Assembly (NCBI GenBank): GCA_963721435.1
Contig: CAVRJC010000008.1
Span: 62,001-126,000, forward strand
Source of the DNA: CAVRJC01 sp963721435
GTDB taxonomy: Bacteria; Actinomycetota; Acidimicrobiia; IMCC26256; DASPTH01
Direction: 5' to 3'
Length of the DNA: 64,000 bases
Positions within the stretch are counted from its first letter, which is position 1. Every line of letters begins with the position of its first letter. Positions 27,114 to 36,206 of the stretch are shown in pieces. Made by a program: the position numbers and the translations under genes. Below the pieces are notes generated by a model. The model ran no database searches, was not told the origin of the DNA, and saw only the letters and a list, made by a program, of their open reading frames with translations.

Positions 27114-27964
27114 CTCCTCAAGCCCATCTGCGTCAGCTCACGGTCGAGCTCGTCGAGCCCACGGCGAGGCGTGTTCGACTTCTCCTCTTCGGATGCCCAG
27201 CGGAAGAACACTACGGCGATGATCATCCACAGTAGGAGTCCGGCACCGATCTTCATGATCAGCCCCGCGATCTGCTGATCGTCGAGCGTCGTCATGCCGA
27301 ACAGGTGCGGCACCGTCTCGTAGTACTTGTAGAGCGGCGTCGAACCGAAGGTGAGGAACGACGCAGGAACGGTCGGCACGACCGACCATGCGAACAGGTA
27401 GAGGATCTGCATGATCGGCGCGAGACGCGGAATCTCGGGGAGCGGGCTCACGATCGGCAGCCACACGATGAGCGACGACACGAACAGCAGTGCGTGCAAC
27501 GCGAAGTGCACCAGGCCCGAGTGCAGGCTCGCGTTCACCATGAACGGCCAGTGCGTGAACACGAGCACGAGGTTGAACACGAGCAACGCGGGGACGAACC
27601 GCGCGAGCGTGCGCACCGCGTGCAGCAGGCGCGGCGGGCTCAGCAACCATCGCAACAGCCACGCGGGAGTACCGAGCAGGAGCAGCGGCGTCGCCACCAT
27701 CGCGAACGTGAGGTGCTGCACCATGTGGATGCTGTAGTTGTAACGCTCGGCGATGTCGTGGATCGGCCAGTCGGACGCTATCCACGTTGCGAACACGCCG
27801 AGTGACCAACAGGTGACCTGGAACCGCGTGACCACCTTCCCGCCGGGCGCGAGCCGCGGGCCGAGGCGGACGATGGCGATGGCGTACCCGGCGGCCAGCA
27901 ACCCGACGATCAACCAGACGTCGGGGTGGGGCGTCCACTTCGGGAAGGCGACCGCGAGCGGCAT
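27110..27964 (-). CDS. ctaG: Cytochrome c oxidase assembly protein, CtaG/caa3 type
   Basis: 284 residues with about seven membrane helices; caa3_CtaG family, involved in copper insertion into caa3-type oxidase. Conserved His-rich blocks: DWPIHDIAERYNYSIHMVQHLTFAMVATPLLLLGTPAW, and FALHALLFVSSLIVWLPIV. The cytoplasmic tail is charged (EEEKSNTPRR). It follows subunit IV by 9 bp and overlaps the next gene by ATGA, so it is in the oxidase operon. Confidence 0.9.
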   Translation of the reverse strand: MPLAVAFPKWTPHPDVWLIVGLLAAGYAIAIVRLGPRLAPGGKVVTRFQVTCWSLGVFATWIASDWPIHDIAERYNYSIHMVQHLTFAMVATPLLLLGTPAWLLRWLLSPPRLLHAVRTLARFVPALLVFNLVLVFTHWPFMVNASLHSGLVHFALHALLFVSSLIVWLPIVSPLPEIPRLAPIMQILYLFAWSVVPTVPASFLTFGSTPLYKYYETVPHLFGMTTLDDQQIAGLIMKIGAGLLLWMIIAVVFFRWASEEEKSNTPRRGLDELDRELTQMGLRR

Positions 27965-27973
27965 GGGCCGTCG

Positions 27974-28375
27974 TCAGATCTTCAGGAACGCGTGGAGGGA
28001 CAGCAGCACGACGAAGTAGAGGCCGACAGCTGCGATCGTCCCGAGGACGAAGAACCGGCGGAACACGGGCTTGTCAGTGCGGAGGTGCATGTACCACGAC
28101 GCGACGAGGAAGAACTTCACCGCCGCCATGCCGAGGAGCAACACGGTGATGAGCCCGTTGGGGATGTCGCCCTCGAGGTAGGAGGTGGCGATCTCGACCC
28201 CGGTGATGACCACGAGAATCACCGCGATGGTGACGTACTGCACGGGCGTGGGGTGCTTCGACACCTCACCGGGCAGCAACCCCGGTGCCGCGTGCCGATC
28301 GCGCGCCGGGAGGTGATCCTCGACGCGCTCGAGCATGCTCTCGTGCTTCGGTTCGACCTCGGTGGTGTCAGTCAT
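27974..28375 (-). CDS. ctaF: Cytochrome c oxidase subunit IV
   Basis: 133 residues: a soluble, charged N-terminal 45 residues, then three membrane helices (VQYVTIAVILVVITGVEIATSY; GLITVLLLGMAAVKFFLVASWYMHL; FFVLGTIAAVGLYFVVLLSLHAFL). The KFFLVASWYMHLRTDKPVFRRFF block is typical of the prokaryotic COX4 family. Symbol by position; 8 bp after ctaE. Confidence 0.88.
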   Translation of the reverse strand: MTDTTEVEPKHESMLERVEDHLPARDRHAAPGLLPGEVSKHPTPVQYVTIAVILVVITGVEIATSYLEGDIPNGLITVLLLGMAAVKFFLVASWYMHLRTDKPVFRRFFVLGTIAAVGLYFVVLLSLHAFLKI

Positions 28376-28383
28376 CTGGCGAC

Positions 28384-29076
28384 CTACTTCGGGATCAGGT
28401 AGATGACGGTGAAGATCACGATCCAGACCACGTCGACGAAGTGCCAGTAGAGGCCCGCGACCTCGACGCGCTCGGCGTGCTCCTTCGGGAGCCGGCCCTG
28501 CACCGACAGGCCCCACAGTGACAGGAGCCAGACGATGCCGACGGTCACGTGGGCACCGTGGAGGCCGGTGAGCACGTAGAAGCTCGACCCGAACACGCTG
28601 GTGTCGAGGTTGAGGCCTTCCCGGGTGAACTGCGTGAACTCGAAGATCTGGCCGGCGATGAAGGTGGCGCCGAACAGGCCGGTGGCGAGCACCCAGATGC
28701 GGAACCGGCGGTGGTCGCCGCGCTGGATCGCCGCGAGCGCGAGCACCATGGTGAGGCTGCTCATCAGGAGGATGAACGACGTCGCCGACGTGAAGGGGAT
28801 GTCGAAGATCTCCTTGGGCGTCGGCCCCTTCTGCCCACCGCGGTCGCGGTAGAGGAGGAAGGTGGCGATGAACGCGCCGAAGAACAGGCAGTCGGACGAC
28901 AGGAAGAGCCACATCCCGAGCTTGGGGTTGACGAGCCCGGTGTGCTGGTCGCCGTCGTCGTGACCCGTGCCCGCGGGGACGATCTCCGCGGGCGCGCCCG
29001 CACCCAGCGCGCCGGGCGCGTCGTCGGTCACTTCGTCGCTCGGGATGTCGCCGGGGATCTGCTCGGTGGTCGCCAT
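28384..29076 (-). CDS. ctaE: Cytochrome c oxidase subunit III
   Basis: 230 residues. After an acidic N-terminal 45 residues come five membrane helices. Family blocks: NPKLGMWLFLSSDCLFFGAFIATFLLYRDR, EFTQF, SSFYVLTGLHGAHVTVGIVWLLSL, and VAGLYWHFVDVVWIVIFTVIYL. The ATG at 29074-29076 is 7 bp after the ctaD stop; longer frames upstream are antisense-like. Confidence 0.95.
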   Translation of the reverse strand: MATTEQIPGDIPSDEVTDDAPGALGAGAPAEIVPAGTGHDDGDQHTGLVNPKLGMWLFLSSDCLFFGAFIATFLLYRDRGGQKGPTPKEIFDIPFTSATSFILLMSSLTMVLALAAIQRGDHRRFRIWVLATGLFGATFIAGQIFEFTQFTREGLNLDTSVFGSSFYVLTGLHGAHVTVGIVWLLSLWGLSVQGRLPKEHAERVEVAGLYWHFVDVVWIVIFTVIYLIPK

Positions 29077-29083
29077 GCCTCGC

Positions 29084-31090
29084 CTACTCGGTCCCGGGCT
29101 CGAGGCCCCACGCGTACACGCCGAACAGGACGAGCAGCAGCCCCGGGATCGCAAGCCACGGGTTGAGGAACACCGCGGCGTAGCCCAGGAACGGCAGCCC
29201 GGCCGCGATGACGAGCGGGTAGAAGGAGGGCGAGGGCATGTGGATGCCGAGGCCGGTGTCGCCGTGGTCGTCACGAGTGGCCACGACCGTGGCGGTCGTG
29301 GTGGCGACCGCGGTGCCGGTACCCGTGCCCGAGCCCGCCGCGACCAGCTCGCCGCCCGACTCGTCGGGATCGTCGTCGGCCCCGCCGGACGGGAGCCGCA
29401 CCAACCGGCCTTCGGAGTCCTCGGTGTACTTGCGGTGCCACCAGTCGTCACGCGCTTCGACGTGGGGGATCTCGGCGAAGTTGTACTCGGGTGGCGGCGA
29501 CGGGATCGACCACTCGAGCGACCGGCCGTCCCACGGGTCGTCGACGTCGGCGTGCGGGAGCCGCGGCTTGCGCTGGGTGTAGATCACGTTCACGAGGAAC
29601 AGCAGCACCGACAACGCGATGATGAACGACCCGATCGTCTCCATGAGGTTCAGGGCGGTCCAGCCCATCCCCGGCTGGTAGCGGTACGTGCGCCGCGGCA
29701 TGCCGATGAGGCCGACGATGTGCATGGGGAAGAACGTGAGGTTGAAGCCGATCAGCATCAACCAGAAGTTGACCTTGCCCATCCGCTCGTCCAGCAGGCG
29801 GCCGAACGCCTTCGGCCACCAGAAGTAGAAGCCGGAGAACAGGCCGAAGATCAGGCCGCCGAACAGCACGTAGTGGAAGTGCGCGACGACGAAATAGGTG
29901 TCGGTCTGCTGCGTGTCGGCGACGACGATCGAGTGGAGCACACCCGAGAGCCCGCCGATCGTGAACATCGCGATGAAGCCCAATGAGAAGAGCATCGACG
30001 TCGTGAGTCTCACCGCACCGCCGTACACGGTGCCCAGCCAGTTGAAGATCTTCACGCCGGTCGGGATCGCGATGAGCATGGTGGAGAGGCCGAAGGCGGA
30101 GATCGCGACCGGCCCGAGGCCGGTGGCGAACATGTGATGCGCCCACACCCCCCAACCGAGGAACCCGATCGCGATACCCGAGAAGATCACCACTGAGTAG
30201 CCGAACAGTGGCTTCCGGGAGAACACCGGCAGCGTCTCCGAGACGATGCCCATGCCGGGCAAGATCAGGATGTAGACCTCCGGATGCCCGAACAGCCAGA
30301 ACAGGTGCTGGTAGAGCAGCGGATCACCGCCGTTCGACGCGAGGAAGAAGTTCGTGTCGAAGTTGCGGTCGAAGAACACCATGATCATCGCCGCGGTGAT
30401 GATCGGCATCGCGAACACGGTGAGGAACGCGACCACCAGCATCATCCACGTGAACACCGGCATACGCATGAGCGTCATGCCCGGCGCGCGCATGTTGAGG
30501 ATGGTGACGATGAAGTTGATCGCGGACGTCGTCGACCCGATGCCGAGCATGACGACGCCGACGGTCCAGAAGTCGGGCCCGTGCCCGGGGAGCGCGCCAC
30601 CGACGAGCGGCGTGCTGTTGAGCGGCGCGTACCCGAACCAACCGCCGTTGGGCGCGCCGCCGAGGAAGAAGCCGGAGTAGATGAACAGGCCACCGGCGAG
30701 GACGACCCAGTACCCGAACATGTTGAGGCGCGGGAACGCGACATCGCGCGCGCCGATCTGCAAAGGCACCAGGTAGTTGGCGAAGCCGACCGCCATCGGC
30801 ATGCCCACGAGGAACACCATCGTGGTGCCGTGCATCGTGAACATGGTGTTGTACTGCGCGGCGGTGAGCAGCGTGCCGTTGGGCTGCGCCAGCTGCATGC
30901 GGATCAGCAGCGCCTCGATCCCGGCGATCACGAAGAAGCCGAGCGCGGTGCCGATGTAGAGCATGCCGATCTTCTTGTGATCGACGGTGGTGAACCAGCT
31001 CCAGAAGCCGGTCGTGGACTTCGGCCTTCGCAGCGGCACCGGGGGCGCCAACGGCGCGTAATCCGGGATGACTTCGGCAGTGGTCGTCAT
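29084..31090 (-). CDS. ctaD: Cytochrome c oxidase subunit I with C-terminal extension
   Basis: 668 residues, about 100 more than a minimal subunit I. Heme and copper ligands are in MFTMHGTTMVFL, FGHPEVYILILPGMGIVSE (His-Tyr pair), WAHHMFATG and VVAHFHYVLFGG; twelve core helices end near residue 510. The extension has a soluble linker (WHRKYTEDSEG), a Gly/Thr/Ala low-complexity stretch and two more helices (FYPLVIAAGLPFLGYAAVFL; LAIPGLLLVLFGVYAWGLEPG). Such PSPS-type tails occur in other caa3-like subunits I. Catalyses oxygen reduction and proton pumping. Frame intact. Confidence 0.96.
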   Translation of the reverse strand: MTTTAEVIPDYAPLAPPVPLRRPKSTTGFWSWFTTVDHKKIGMLYIGTALGFFVIAGIEALLIRMQLAQPNGTLLTAAQYNTMFTMHGTTMVFLVGMPMAVGFANYLVPLQIGARDVAFPRLNMFGYWVVLAGGLFIYSGFFLGGAPNGGWFGYAPLNSTPLVGGALPGHGPDFWTVGVVMLGIGSTTSAINFIVTILNMRAPGMTLMRMPVFTWMMLVVAFLTVFAMPIITAAMIMVFFDRNFDTNFFLASNGGDPLLYQHLFWLFGHPEVYILILPGMGIVSETLPVFSRKPLFGYSVVIFSGIAIGFLGWGVWAHHMFATGLGPVAISAFGLSTMLIAIPTGVKIFNWLGTVYGGAVRLTTSMLFSLGFIAMFTIGGLSGVLHSIVVADTQQTDTYFVVAHFHYVLFGGLIFGLFSGFYFWWPKAFGRLLDERMGKVNFWLMLIGFNLTFFPMHIVGLIGMPRRTYRYQPGMGWTALNLMETIGSFIIALSVLLFLVNVIYTQRKPRLPHADVDDPWDGRSLEWSIPSPPPEYNFAEIPHVEARDDWWHRKYTEDSEGRLVRLPSGGADDDPDESGGELVAAGSGTGTGTAVATTTATVVATRDDHGDTGLGIHMPSPSFYPLVIAAGLPFLGYAAVFLNPWLAIPGLLLVLFGVYAWGLEPGTE

Positions 31091-31118
31091 CGGCGCACTC
31101 CTGACCTGCTCACGCGGC

Positions 31119-32268
31119 TCATGTCTGCCCCAGCAGGAAGTCGGCGATCGTCTCGGCCTGGGCCTTGGTCATGACCGGTTGACCCTTCGGCGTGTTCTCG
31201 GTGAACGACGGCATGCCCACGCACGTGACCGTGGGCGACGGCGGCAGGCGGCAGTCCTGCGACTGCATCGGGATCATCCCGGGCGCGTTCAGCAACCAGT
31301 TGACGAGGTTCGTGTGGTTGAGCTTGTAGGCCCCGCTGGCGAAGACCGTGCGGCTGGCGAGGTGCGTGAGGTTGGGGCCGTAGCTCGGCTTCGAGGAGTC
31401 GTCGAGCGTGTGGCAGCCCGCGCACCCGAACGTGTTGACCATGAGGTCCTGGGCCTCACCGGCCGGGACCTGTTTGCCGTCCTGGTCCTCGGTGACCGGT
31501 TGCGCGGGGCCCTGTTGCTGCTCCGTCAGCCATTGCTCGAAGTCGTCGGCGCTCTTCGCGATCACCCGGAAGCGCATGTTCGCGTGTGAGAGCCCGCAGT
31601 ACTCCGCGCACTGCCCCAGGAACGTGCCCGGTTTGTCGGCTTCGATCGTCGTGGTGTTGTCGTTCCCGGGCACGACGTCCTTCTTGCCCGCGAGCTCCGG
31701 CACCCAGAAGCTGTGGATGACGTTGCAGCTGCCGGGGATCGTCGTGGCGCACGCCGTGAGGTGGACGAAGACTGGGCGCCCGGCGGGGATGACGAGCTCG
31801 TCGGCGGTGACGACCTTGGCGTCGGGATAGTGGAACTCCCACCACCACTGCTTGCCGACCACCGTGACCTGCAGCGCCTTGGGCCCGGGGTTCTCCGCGA
31901 GCTTGAAGATCGCGGCCACGCTCGGCACGGCGATGATCGCGAGGATCAGCGCGGGGACGATCGTCCAGCCGATCTCGAGCCGGGTGTTGCCGTGCACCTG
32001 CTTCGGGTTCTCGTTCCCGGGTCGACGCCGGAACTTGATGGCCACGAAGACCGTGGCCACGATGATGAAGATCCCGACGAGGATCGCGATGACCGCGACC
32101 GGCTTGAAGAGGTTGTCGATCGTCTGGGCGGCGGGGCCCTTCGGCTCGCAGCGAATTCTGCCGGTTGTTCTTGGCTTCTTCGCTGCAGCCGGCAAGCACG
32201 GCGGGAACGAGCACGAGCACTGCGACGGCGAGGGCGATACGTCGACCTCGGGCGCTGCGTAGCGTCAT
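31119..32268 (-). CDS. ctaC: Cytochrome c oxidase subunit II with fused cytochrome c (frameshifted)
   Basis: About 383 residues. A lipoprotein signal (ALAVAVLVLVPAVLAGC) leads into two membrane helices (VIAILVGIFIIVATVFVAI; IGWTIVPALILAIIAVPSVAA). The Cu-A domain has GKQWWWEFHYPD and CAEYCGLSHANM. The C-terminal cytochrome c has heme motif CAGCH and Met in GMPSF, which makes this a caa3 oxidase. The signal peptide and mature part are in different frames: the break is at about 32140-32147, in GGGCCCC, and the join reads NSLRAEGPAAQTIDNLFKP. Start ATG 32268 with GGAAGGGAC upstream. Confidence 0.93.
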
Positions 32269-32308
32269 GTCCCTTCCCGATTTTTGAGAGGCGGTCCCGG
32301 TGCGCGGC

Positions 32309-32314
32309 ACTCTA
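32309..32314 (-). promoter_or_regulatory. Candidate -10 for the cytochrome oxidase operon
   Basis: TAGAGT on the minus strand, with CTGACG 16 bp upstream as a possible -35. It lies 40 bp before ctaC ATG, leaving room for the GGAAGGGAC ribosome site, so this operon has a conventional leader. Confidence 0.4.
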
Positions 32315-32361
32315 CATGGGGCAGCTTCCGCGTCAGCAACTTGTCGCGCAGATTTCGAAAT

Positions 32362-33291
32362 TCAGAATCCGAGTCGGTCGAGGGAGTGCGCGCGGCGCTG
32401 CCAGTCCCGTTCGACCTTGACCTGGGTCTGGAGGTAGACGCGGGTGCCGAGGAGCGCCTCGAGCTCCTCCCTCGCCCTGGTCCCGGCTTCCTTGAGCACG
32501 GCGCCGCCCTTGCCGATCACGATCCCCTTCTGCGAGTCGCGCTCCACGAGGATCAGCGCCCGCAGGCGCACGATCTCGTCCTTGGCCCTCCCGTCCTTCG
32601 GCTCGCCGGCGCCGGCCTCCTCGCCGTCCCCGGGCTCGATCTCCTCGACGACCACCGCGATCGAATGCGGGAGCTCGTCGCGCGCGATGAGCAACAACTT
32701 CTCGCGGAGCAGCTCTGCGGCGAGGAACGTCTCCGGCTGGTCGGTGACCTCGCCGTTCGGGTAGTAGACGGGACCCTCCGGGAGACGCGCCTCGATCTCT
32801 CCGACGAGGGCATCCACGCCCTGGCCGGTGAGACCCGACAGCGGCACGTAGGCGTCGAACTCGCCGAGCTTCGCGGTCGCGACCGCAAGGTGCTCCGCGA
32901 TGTCCGCGTGCGCGGCGATGTCGGTCTTGCTCACCACCAGGATCTTGGGCGTCGGCACCGCCTGCACCAGATCGGCGACGAACTGGTCGCCGCGTCCGAT
33001 CGGCGCCGTCGCGTCGACCAGCATGCACACGACGTCGACTTCGCGCAGCGTCGACCGCGCGCGCTCGTTGGTGCGCTCGCCGAGCATCGTGCGCGGCTTG
33101 TGGATGCCCGGCGTGTCGAGCAGCACGATCTGCGTGTCGGGAGTGGTCCGGACACCCCGGATCTGCGTGCGCGTGGTCTGCGGACGCGACGACACGATCG
33201 CGACCTTGGCGCCGACGACGCGGTTGACGAGGGTCGACTTCCCGACGTTGGGGCGCCCGACGAGCGAGACGAACCCGGAGCGGAACGTCAC
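32362..33291 (-). CDS. era: GTPase Era
   Basis: 309 residues. Ribosome-associated GTPase needed for 30S maturation. G1 GRPNVGKST, G3 DTPG, G4 SKTD, and a C-terminal KH domain with GIVIGKGGAVLKEAGTRAREELE. I start it at GTG 33291 (VTFRSGFVSLVGRPN), which overlaps the stop of the CNNM gene as GTGA once the upstream indel is corrected. In the raw sequence the frame runs on into that gene, giving a false fusion. Confidence 0.93.
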   Translation of the reverse strand: MTFRSGFVSLVGRPNVGKSTLVNRVVGAKVAIVSSRPQTTRTQIRGVRTTPDTQIVLLDTPGIHKPRTMLGERTNERARSTLREVDVVCMLVDATAPIGRGDQFVADLVQAVPTPKILVVSKTDIAAHADIAEHLAVATAKLGEFDAYVPLSGLTGQGVDALVGEIEARLPEGPVYYPNGEVTDQPETFLAAELLREKLLLIARDELPHSIAVVVEEIEPGDGEEAGAGEPKDGRAKDEIVRLRALILVERDSQKGIVIGKGGAVLKEAGTRAREELEALLGTRVYLQTQVKVERDWQRRAHSLDRLGF

Positions 33292-34590
33292 GATGTGGAC
33301 GCGTCGCGGACGGCGTCGCGCCCGGGCTCGGTGGCTGCTCCGTCGACGCGCACGGATCAGCACCGACGCGATGCGCCGGCCGTCGACCTGCTCGGTGCGC
33401 AGGTCCAGCCCCTGGAACACGACCGATTCTCCCTCCTCGGGCACGTGGCCCAGGAGGTTGAAGACCAGGCCCGCGACGGTGTCCCACTCTGTGTCGGGCA
33501 GCTCCACCCCGAGCGCTTCGCTCACTTCGTCGATCGGCGTGCGCCCGGGGACGCGGAGCGAGCCGTCGGGGAGGTGCTCGAGCGCGGGCATCTCGACGTC
33601 GTACTCGTCGGCGATCTCGCCCACGATCTCCTCGAGCAGGTCTTCCATCGTCACGAGCCCCGCGGTGTCCCCGTACTCGTCGATGACGATGGCCATGTGG
33701 AACTGCTGGCTCTGCATCTCGCGCAACAGCTCGGCGACGCGCTTCTGCTCGGGCACGAACACCGCCTCGCGGAGCACGGAGCGCACCGTCGATTCGCCTT
33801 CGCCCGCGTGTGCTCGGGCGACGAGGTCCTTGAGGTACACGAGGCCGACGATGTTGTCGGACGAGCCCTCGCACGCGGGCAGTCGCGAGAAGCCGACGTC
33901 GATGGCGGTCGCGATCGCCGACTCGATGGTGGCGTCGGCGTCGACGACGACCATGTCGGGGCGCGGGAGCATCACTTCACGCACCACGGTGTCGCCGAAC
34001 TCGAAGATCGAGTGGATGAGCTGCCGCTCTTCGCTCTCGATGACGTCTTCGGAGGCTGCGACGTCGGCCATCGTCCGGATCTCCTCCTCGGTGACGAACG
34101 GGCCTTCCTTCAGGCCCTTCCCCGGAAGCGCGACGTTGGCGATGCCGATCAGGCCGCGCGACAACCACCGCAGCGGCGGGAAGTTCGTGAGGAACCACAG
34201 GCCCGGCGCGACCATCAGCGCGGCGCGCTCGGTGTGCTGGATCGCGAAGGTCTTCGGCGCGACCTCGCCGACCGCGAAGAACAGCACGATCTGCAGGACG
34301 ATCCCGATGACGACGCCGAGCGCGCCCGCGCTCCCCTCGAGGAGCACACCGATCAACGTGGCCGAGGTCAGCTGGCACACGAGCACGAGCAGCAGCACGA
34401 CGTTGAGCGTGCGCTCGGGATGCTCGAGCATGCGAGCGAGCTTGGCCGCGTGCTTCCGACCCTCTTCCGCGAGCCCGAGCGCCCGGATGCGGCTCATGCG
34501 CGTGAACGCCGTCTCCGACAGCGCCAGGCCGATCGAGAACACGAACAGCACGATGACGACGAGGAGGATGCCCCAGTCGGCTCCGCTCAC
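33288..34590 (-). CDS. CNNM/CBS/CorC_HlyC transporter-like protein (frameshifted at end)
   Basis: About 434 residues. A DUF21/CNNM membrane domain (helices within 8-165, with GEVAPKTFAIQHTERAA), two CBS domains (EVMLPRPDMVVVDADATIESA; IVGLVYLKDLVARAHAGEG) and a C-terminal CorC_HlyC domain (SLRVPGRTPIDEVSEALGVELPD). The family is linked to magnesium or cobalt transport and is often called hemolysin. The frame breaks at about 33340-33350. The corrected tail reads RVDGAATEPGRDAVRDASTS and stops at a TGA overlapping the era GTG. Lies in the usual ybeY-CNNM-era order. Confidence 0.88.
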
Positions 34591-34625
34591 GCGGGTCTCA
34601 CCCGATCCTGTTCATCGCCGCTCGC

Positions 34626-35126
34626 TCACTCGTCGAGCTCGCGGAAACGCTCGAGCAGCTCGCGCTCGCGCTGTTGCATGCGCGCGGTCTCCTGCTCTTC
34701 GGCATGGTCGTAGCGGAGGAGATGGAGCAGCCCGTGCACCACGAGCAGCGCGAGCTCGTCGTCGAGAGTCCAGCTGTGCTCGGTGGCCTGCCGGCTGGCG
34801 ATCTCAGGGCACAGCACGACGTCGCCGAGCACGACGGGCGGGTCGACCGGATCGCTCGACGAACCCGGCCCGCGTCCACCAGCGTCTGGCCGGCGCCCGG
34901 AGGGGATGTGGTCGTCGTCGATCGGGAACGCGAGCACGTCGGTGGGGCCGTCCTCACCGAGGAAGCGCCCGTTGAGGTCGGCGATCGAGGTCTCGTCGAC
35001 GAAGAGCAGCGACACCTCGGCGTCGGTCGGCGCGCGCTCGTCGTCGAGCACGAGGCGCGCCAGGCGAGACCACCGTTCGAGATCGATCGGTATCGCCGAC
35101 TGCTCATCCGAGCAGAACACCGCCAT
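34626..35126 (-). CDS. ybeY: Endoribonuclease YbeY (16S rRNA maturation)
   Basis: 166 residues. The zinc site HGLLHLLRYDHAEEQE (H-x3-H-x5-H) near residue 135 identifies YbeY, the conserved single-strand endoribonuclease for rRNA 3' processing. VDETSIADLNGRFLGEDGPTDVLAFP is the family core. An insert of about 20 residues (DDDHIPSGRRPDAGGRGPGSSSD) precedes the last domain. Start ATG 35126 has a weak AGGCGAC upstream. Its frame is continuous with phoH in the raw sequence. Confidence 0.92.
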   Translation of the reverse strand: MAVFCSDEQSAIPIDLERWSRLARLVLDDERAPTDAEVSLLFVDETSIADLNGRFLGEDGPTDVLAFPIDDDHIPSGRRPDAGGRGPGSSSDPVDPPVVLGDVVLCPEIASRQATEHSWTLDDELALLVVHGLLHLLRYDHAEEQETARMQQRERELLERFRELDE

Positions 35127-35136
35127 GTCGCCTGGC

Positions 35137-36137
35137 TCACTCGCCGCGAGCCGGGACACCCGGCTCGCGGGCGCTCGCGCCCGCGCTTCGTTCTTCTCGT
35201 AGGCGTTCACGATGTCCTGGACGATCTTGTGGCGCACGACGTCGTGCGCGTCGAGCTCGACGAACGCGAGGTCCTCGACACCGTCGAGGATGCCGCGGAC
35301 CGCCAAGAGGCCCGAGCGGCCGCGTCCCTCGGGGAGGTCGATCTGGGTGACGTCACCGGTCACGACGATCTTCGACCCGAAGCCGAGCCGGGTGAGGAAC
35401 ATCTTCATCTGCTCGGGCGTGGTGTTCTGCGCTTCGTCGAGGATGATGAACGAGTCGTTCAGCGTGCGCCCGCGCATGAACGCGAGCGGCGCCACTTCGA
35501 TGGTGCCGCGCTCCATGAGCCGCGACACGACCTCGGGATCGAGCATGTCGTAGAGCGCGTCGTAGAGCGGGCGGAGGTAGGGATCGACCTTGGCGAGGAT
35601 GTCGCCGGGCAGGAAGCCGAGGCGCTCCCCCGCTTCGACCGCGGGCCGCGTGAGGATGATCCGGTTGATCTCCTTCGCCTGCAGTGCCTGCACGGCGAGC
35701 GCGACCGCGAGGTAGCTCTTGCCCGTTCCCGCCGGCCCGATCCCGAAGGTGACCGTGTGGGTGCGCACCGCGTCGACGTAGCGCTTCTGACCCGCGGTCT
35801 TGGGATGCACCGACTTCCGGCCGCGCAGGACCTCGGTGCTCAGCACCTCACTCGGGCGCTGGTCGGCCTTCAGCATGTCGATGCTGCGGCCGACGCCCTC
35901 ACGGTCGAGCGTGTGCCCGGATTCGAGCAGCGCGACCAGCTCGCCGAAGAGCCGGCCGACGCGCTCGACCTCTCTCTCGTCGCCGGTGACGGTGATCTCG
36001 TTGCCGCGCACGTGGATCGTGACGGGGAACGCGGCTTCCACCAGCCGGAGCAACTCGTCGCGCTGGCCGAGCAGGCCGACCATGAGGTGGTTGCCCGGGA
36101 CGAGGATCTTGACTTGGGTCGGCGACGGTATTGGCAC
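35137..36137 (-). CDS. phoH: PhoH-family ATPase
   Basis: About 333 residues. N-terminal KH-like/PhoH-N region (VKILVPGNHLMVGLLGQRDELLRLVEAAFPVTI), then the ATPase domain: Walker A FGIGPAGTGKSYLAVALAVQAL near 135, RPAVEAGERLGFLPGD, and Walker B FIILDEAQNTT near 230. The raw frame continues through the linker into ybeY without a stop. If one base is missing or extra in the hairpin-containing linker, a TGA at 35137-35139 ends PhoH as RLARGE. The 3' limit given here assumes that. Start GTG 36137 with TACTCT nine bases upstream. Confidence 0.85.
35144..35170. repeat. 12-bp perfect hairpin at the phoH-ybeY junction
   Basis: CCGCGAGCCGGG, a three-base loop ACA, then the exact reverse complement. 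It occupies the linker between the PhoH and YbeY domains, 18 bp before the ybeY ATG. No T-run follows, so it is not a classical terminator; it could act as a processing or attenuation element, or mark a spot where sequencing fails. Confidence 0.55.
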
Positions 36138-36146
36138 GTCGAGGTG

Positions 36147-36152
36147 AGAGTA
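36147..36152 (-). promoter_or_regulatory. -10 hexamer, leaderless type, for phoH
   Basis: TACTCT, 9 nt before GTG 36137. Confidence 0.45.
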
Positions 36153-36206
36153 GCCGCGGCGATGGCGCGCCGGAATGATGGAACTGGGGCGCGGGGGGAC
36201 TGCCAG

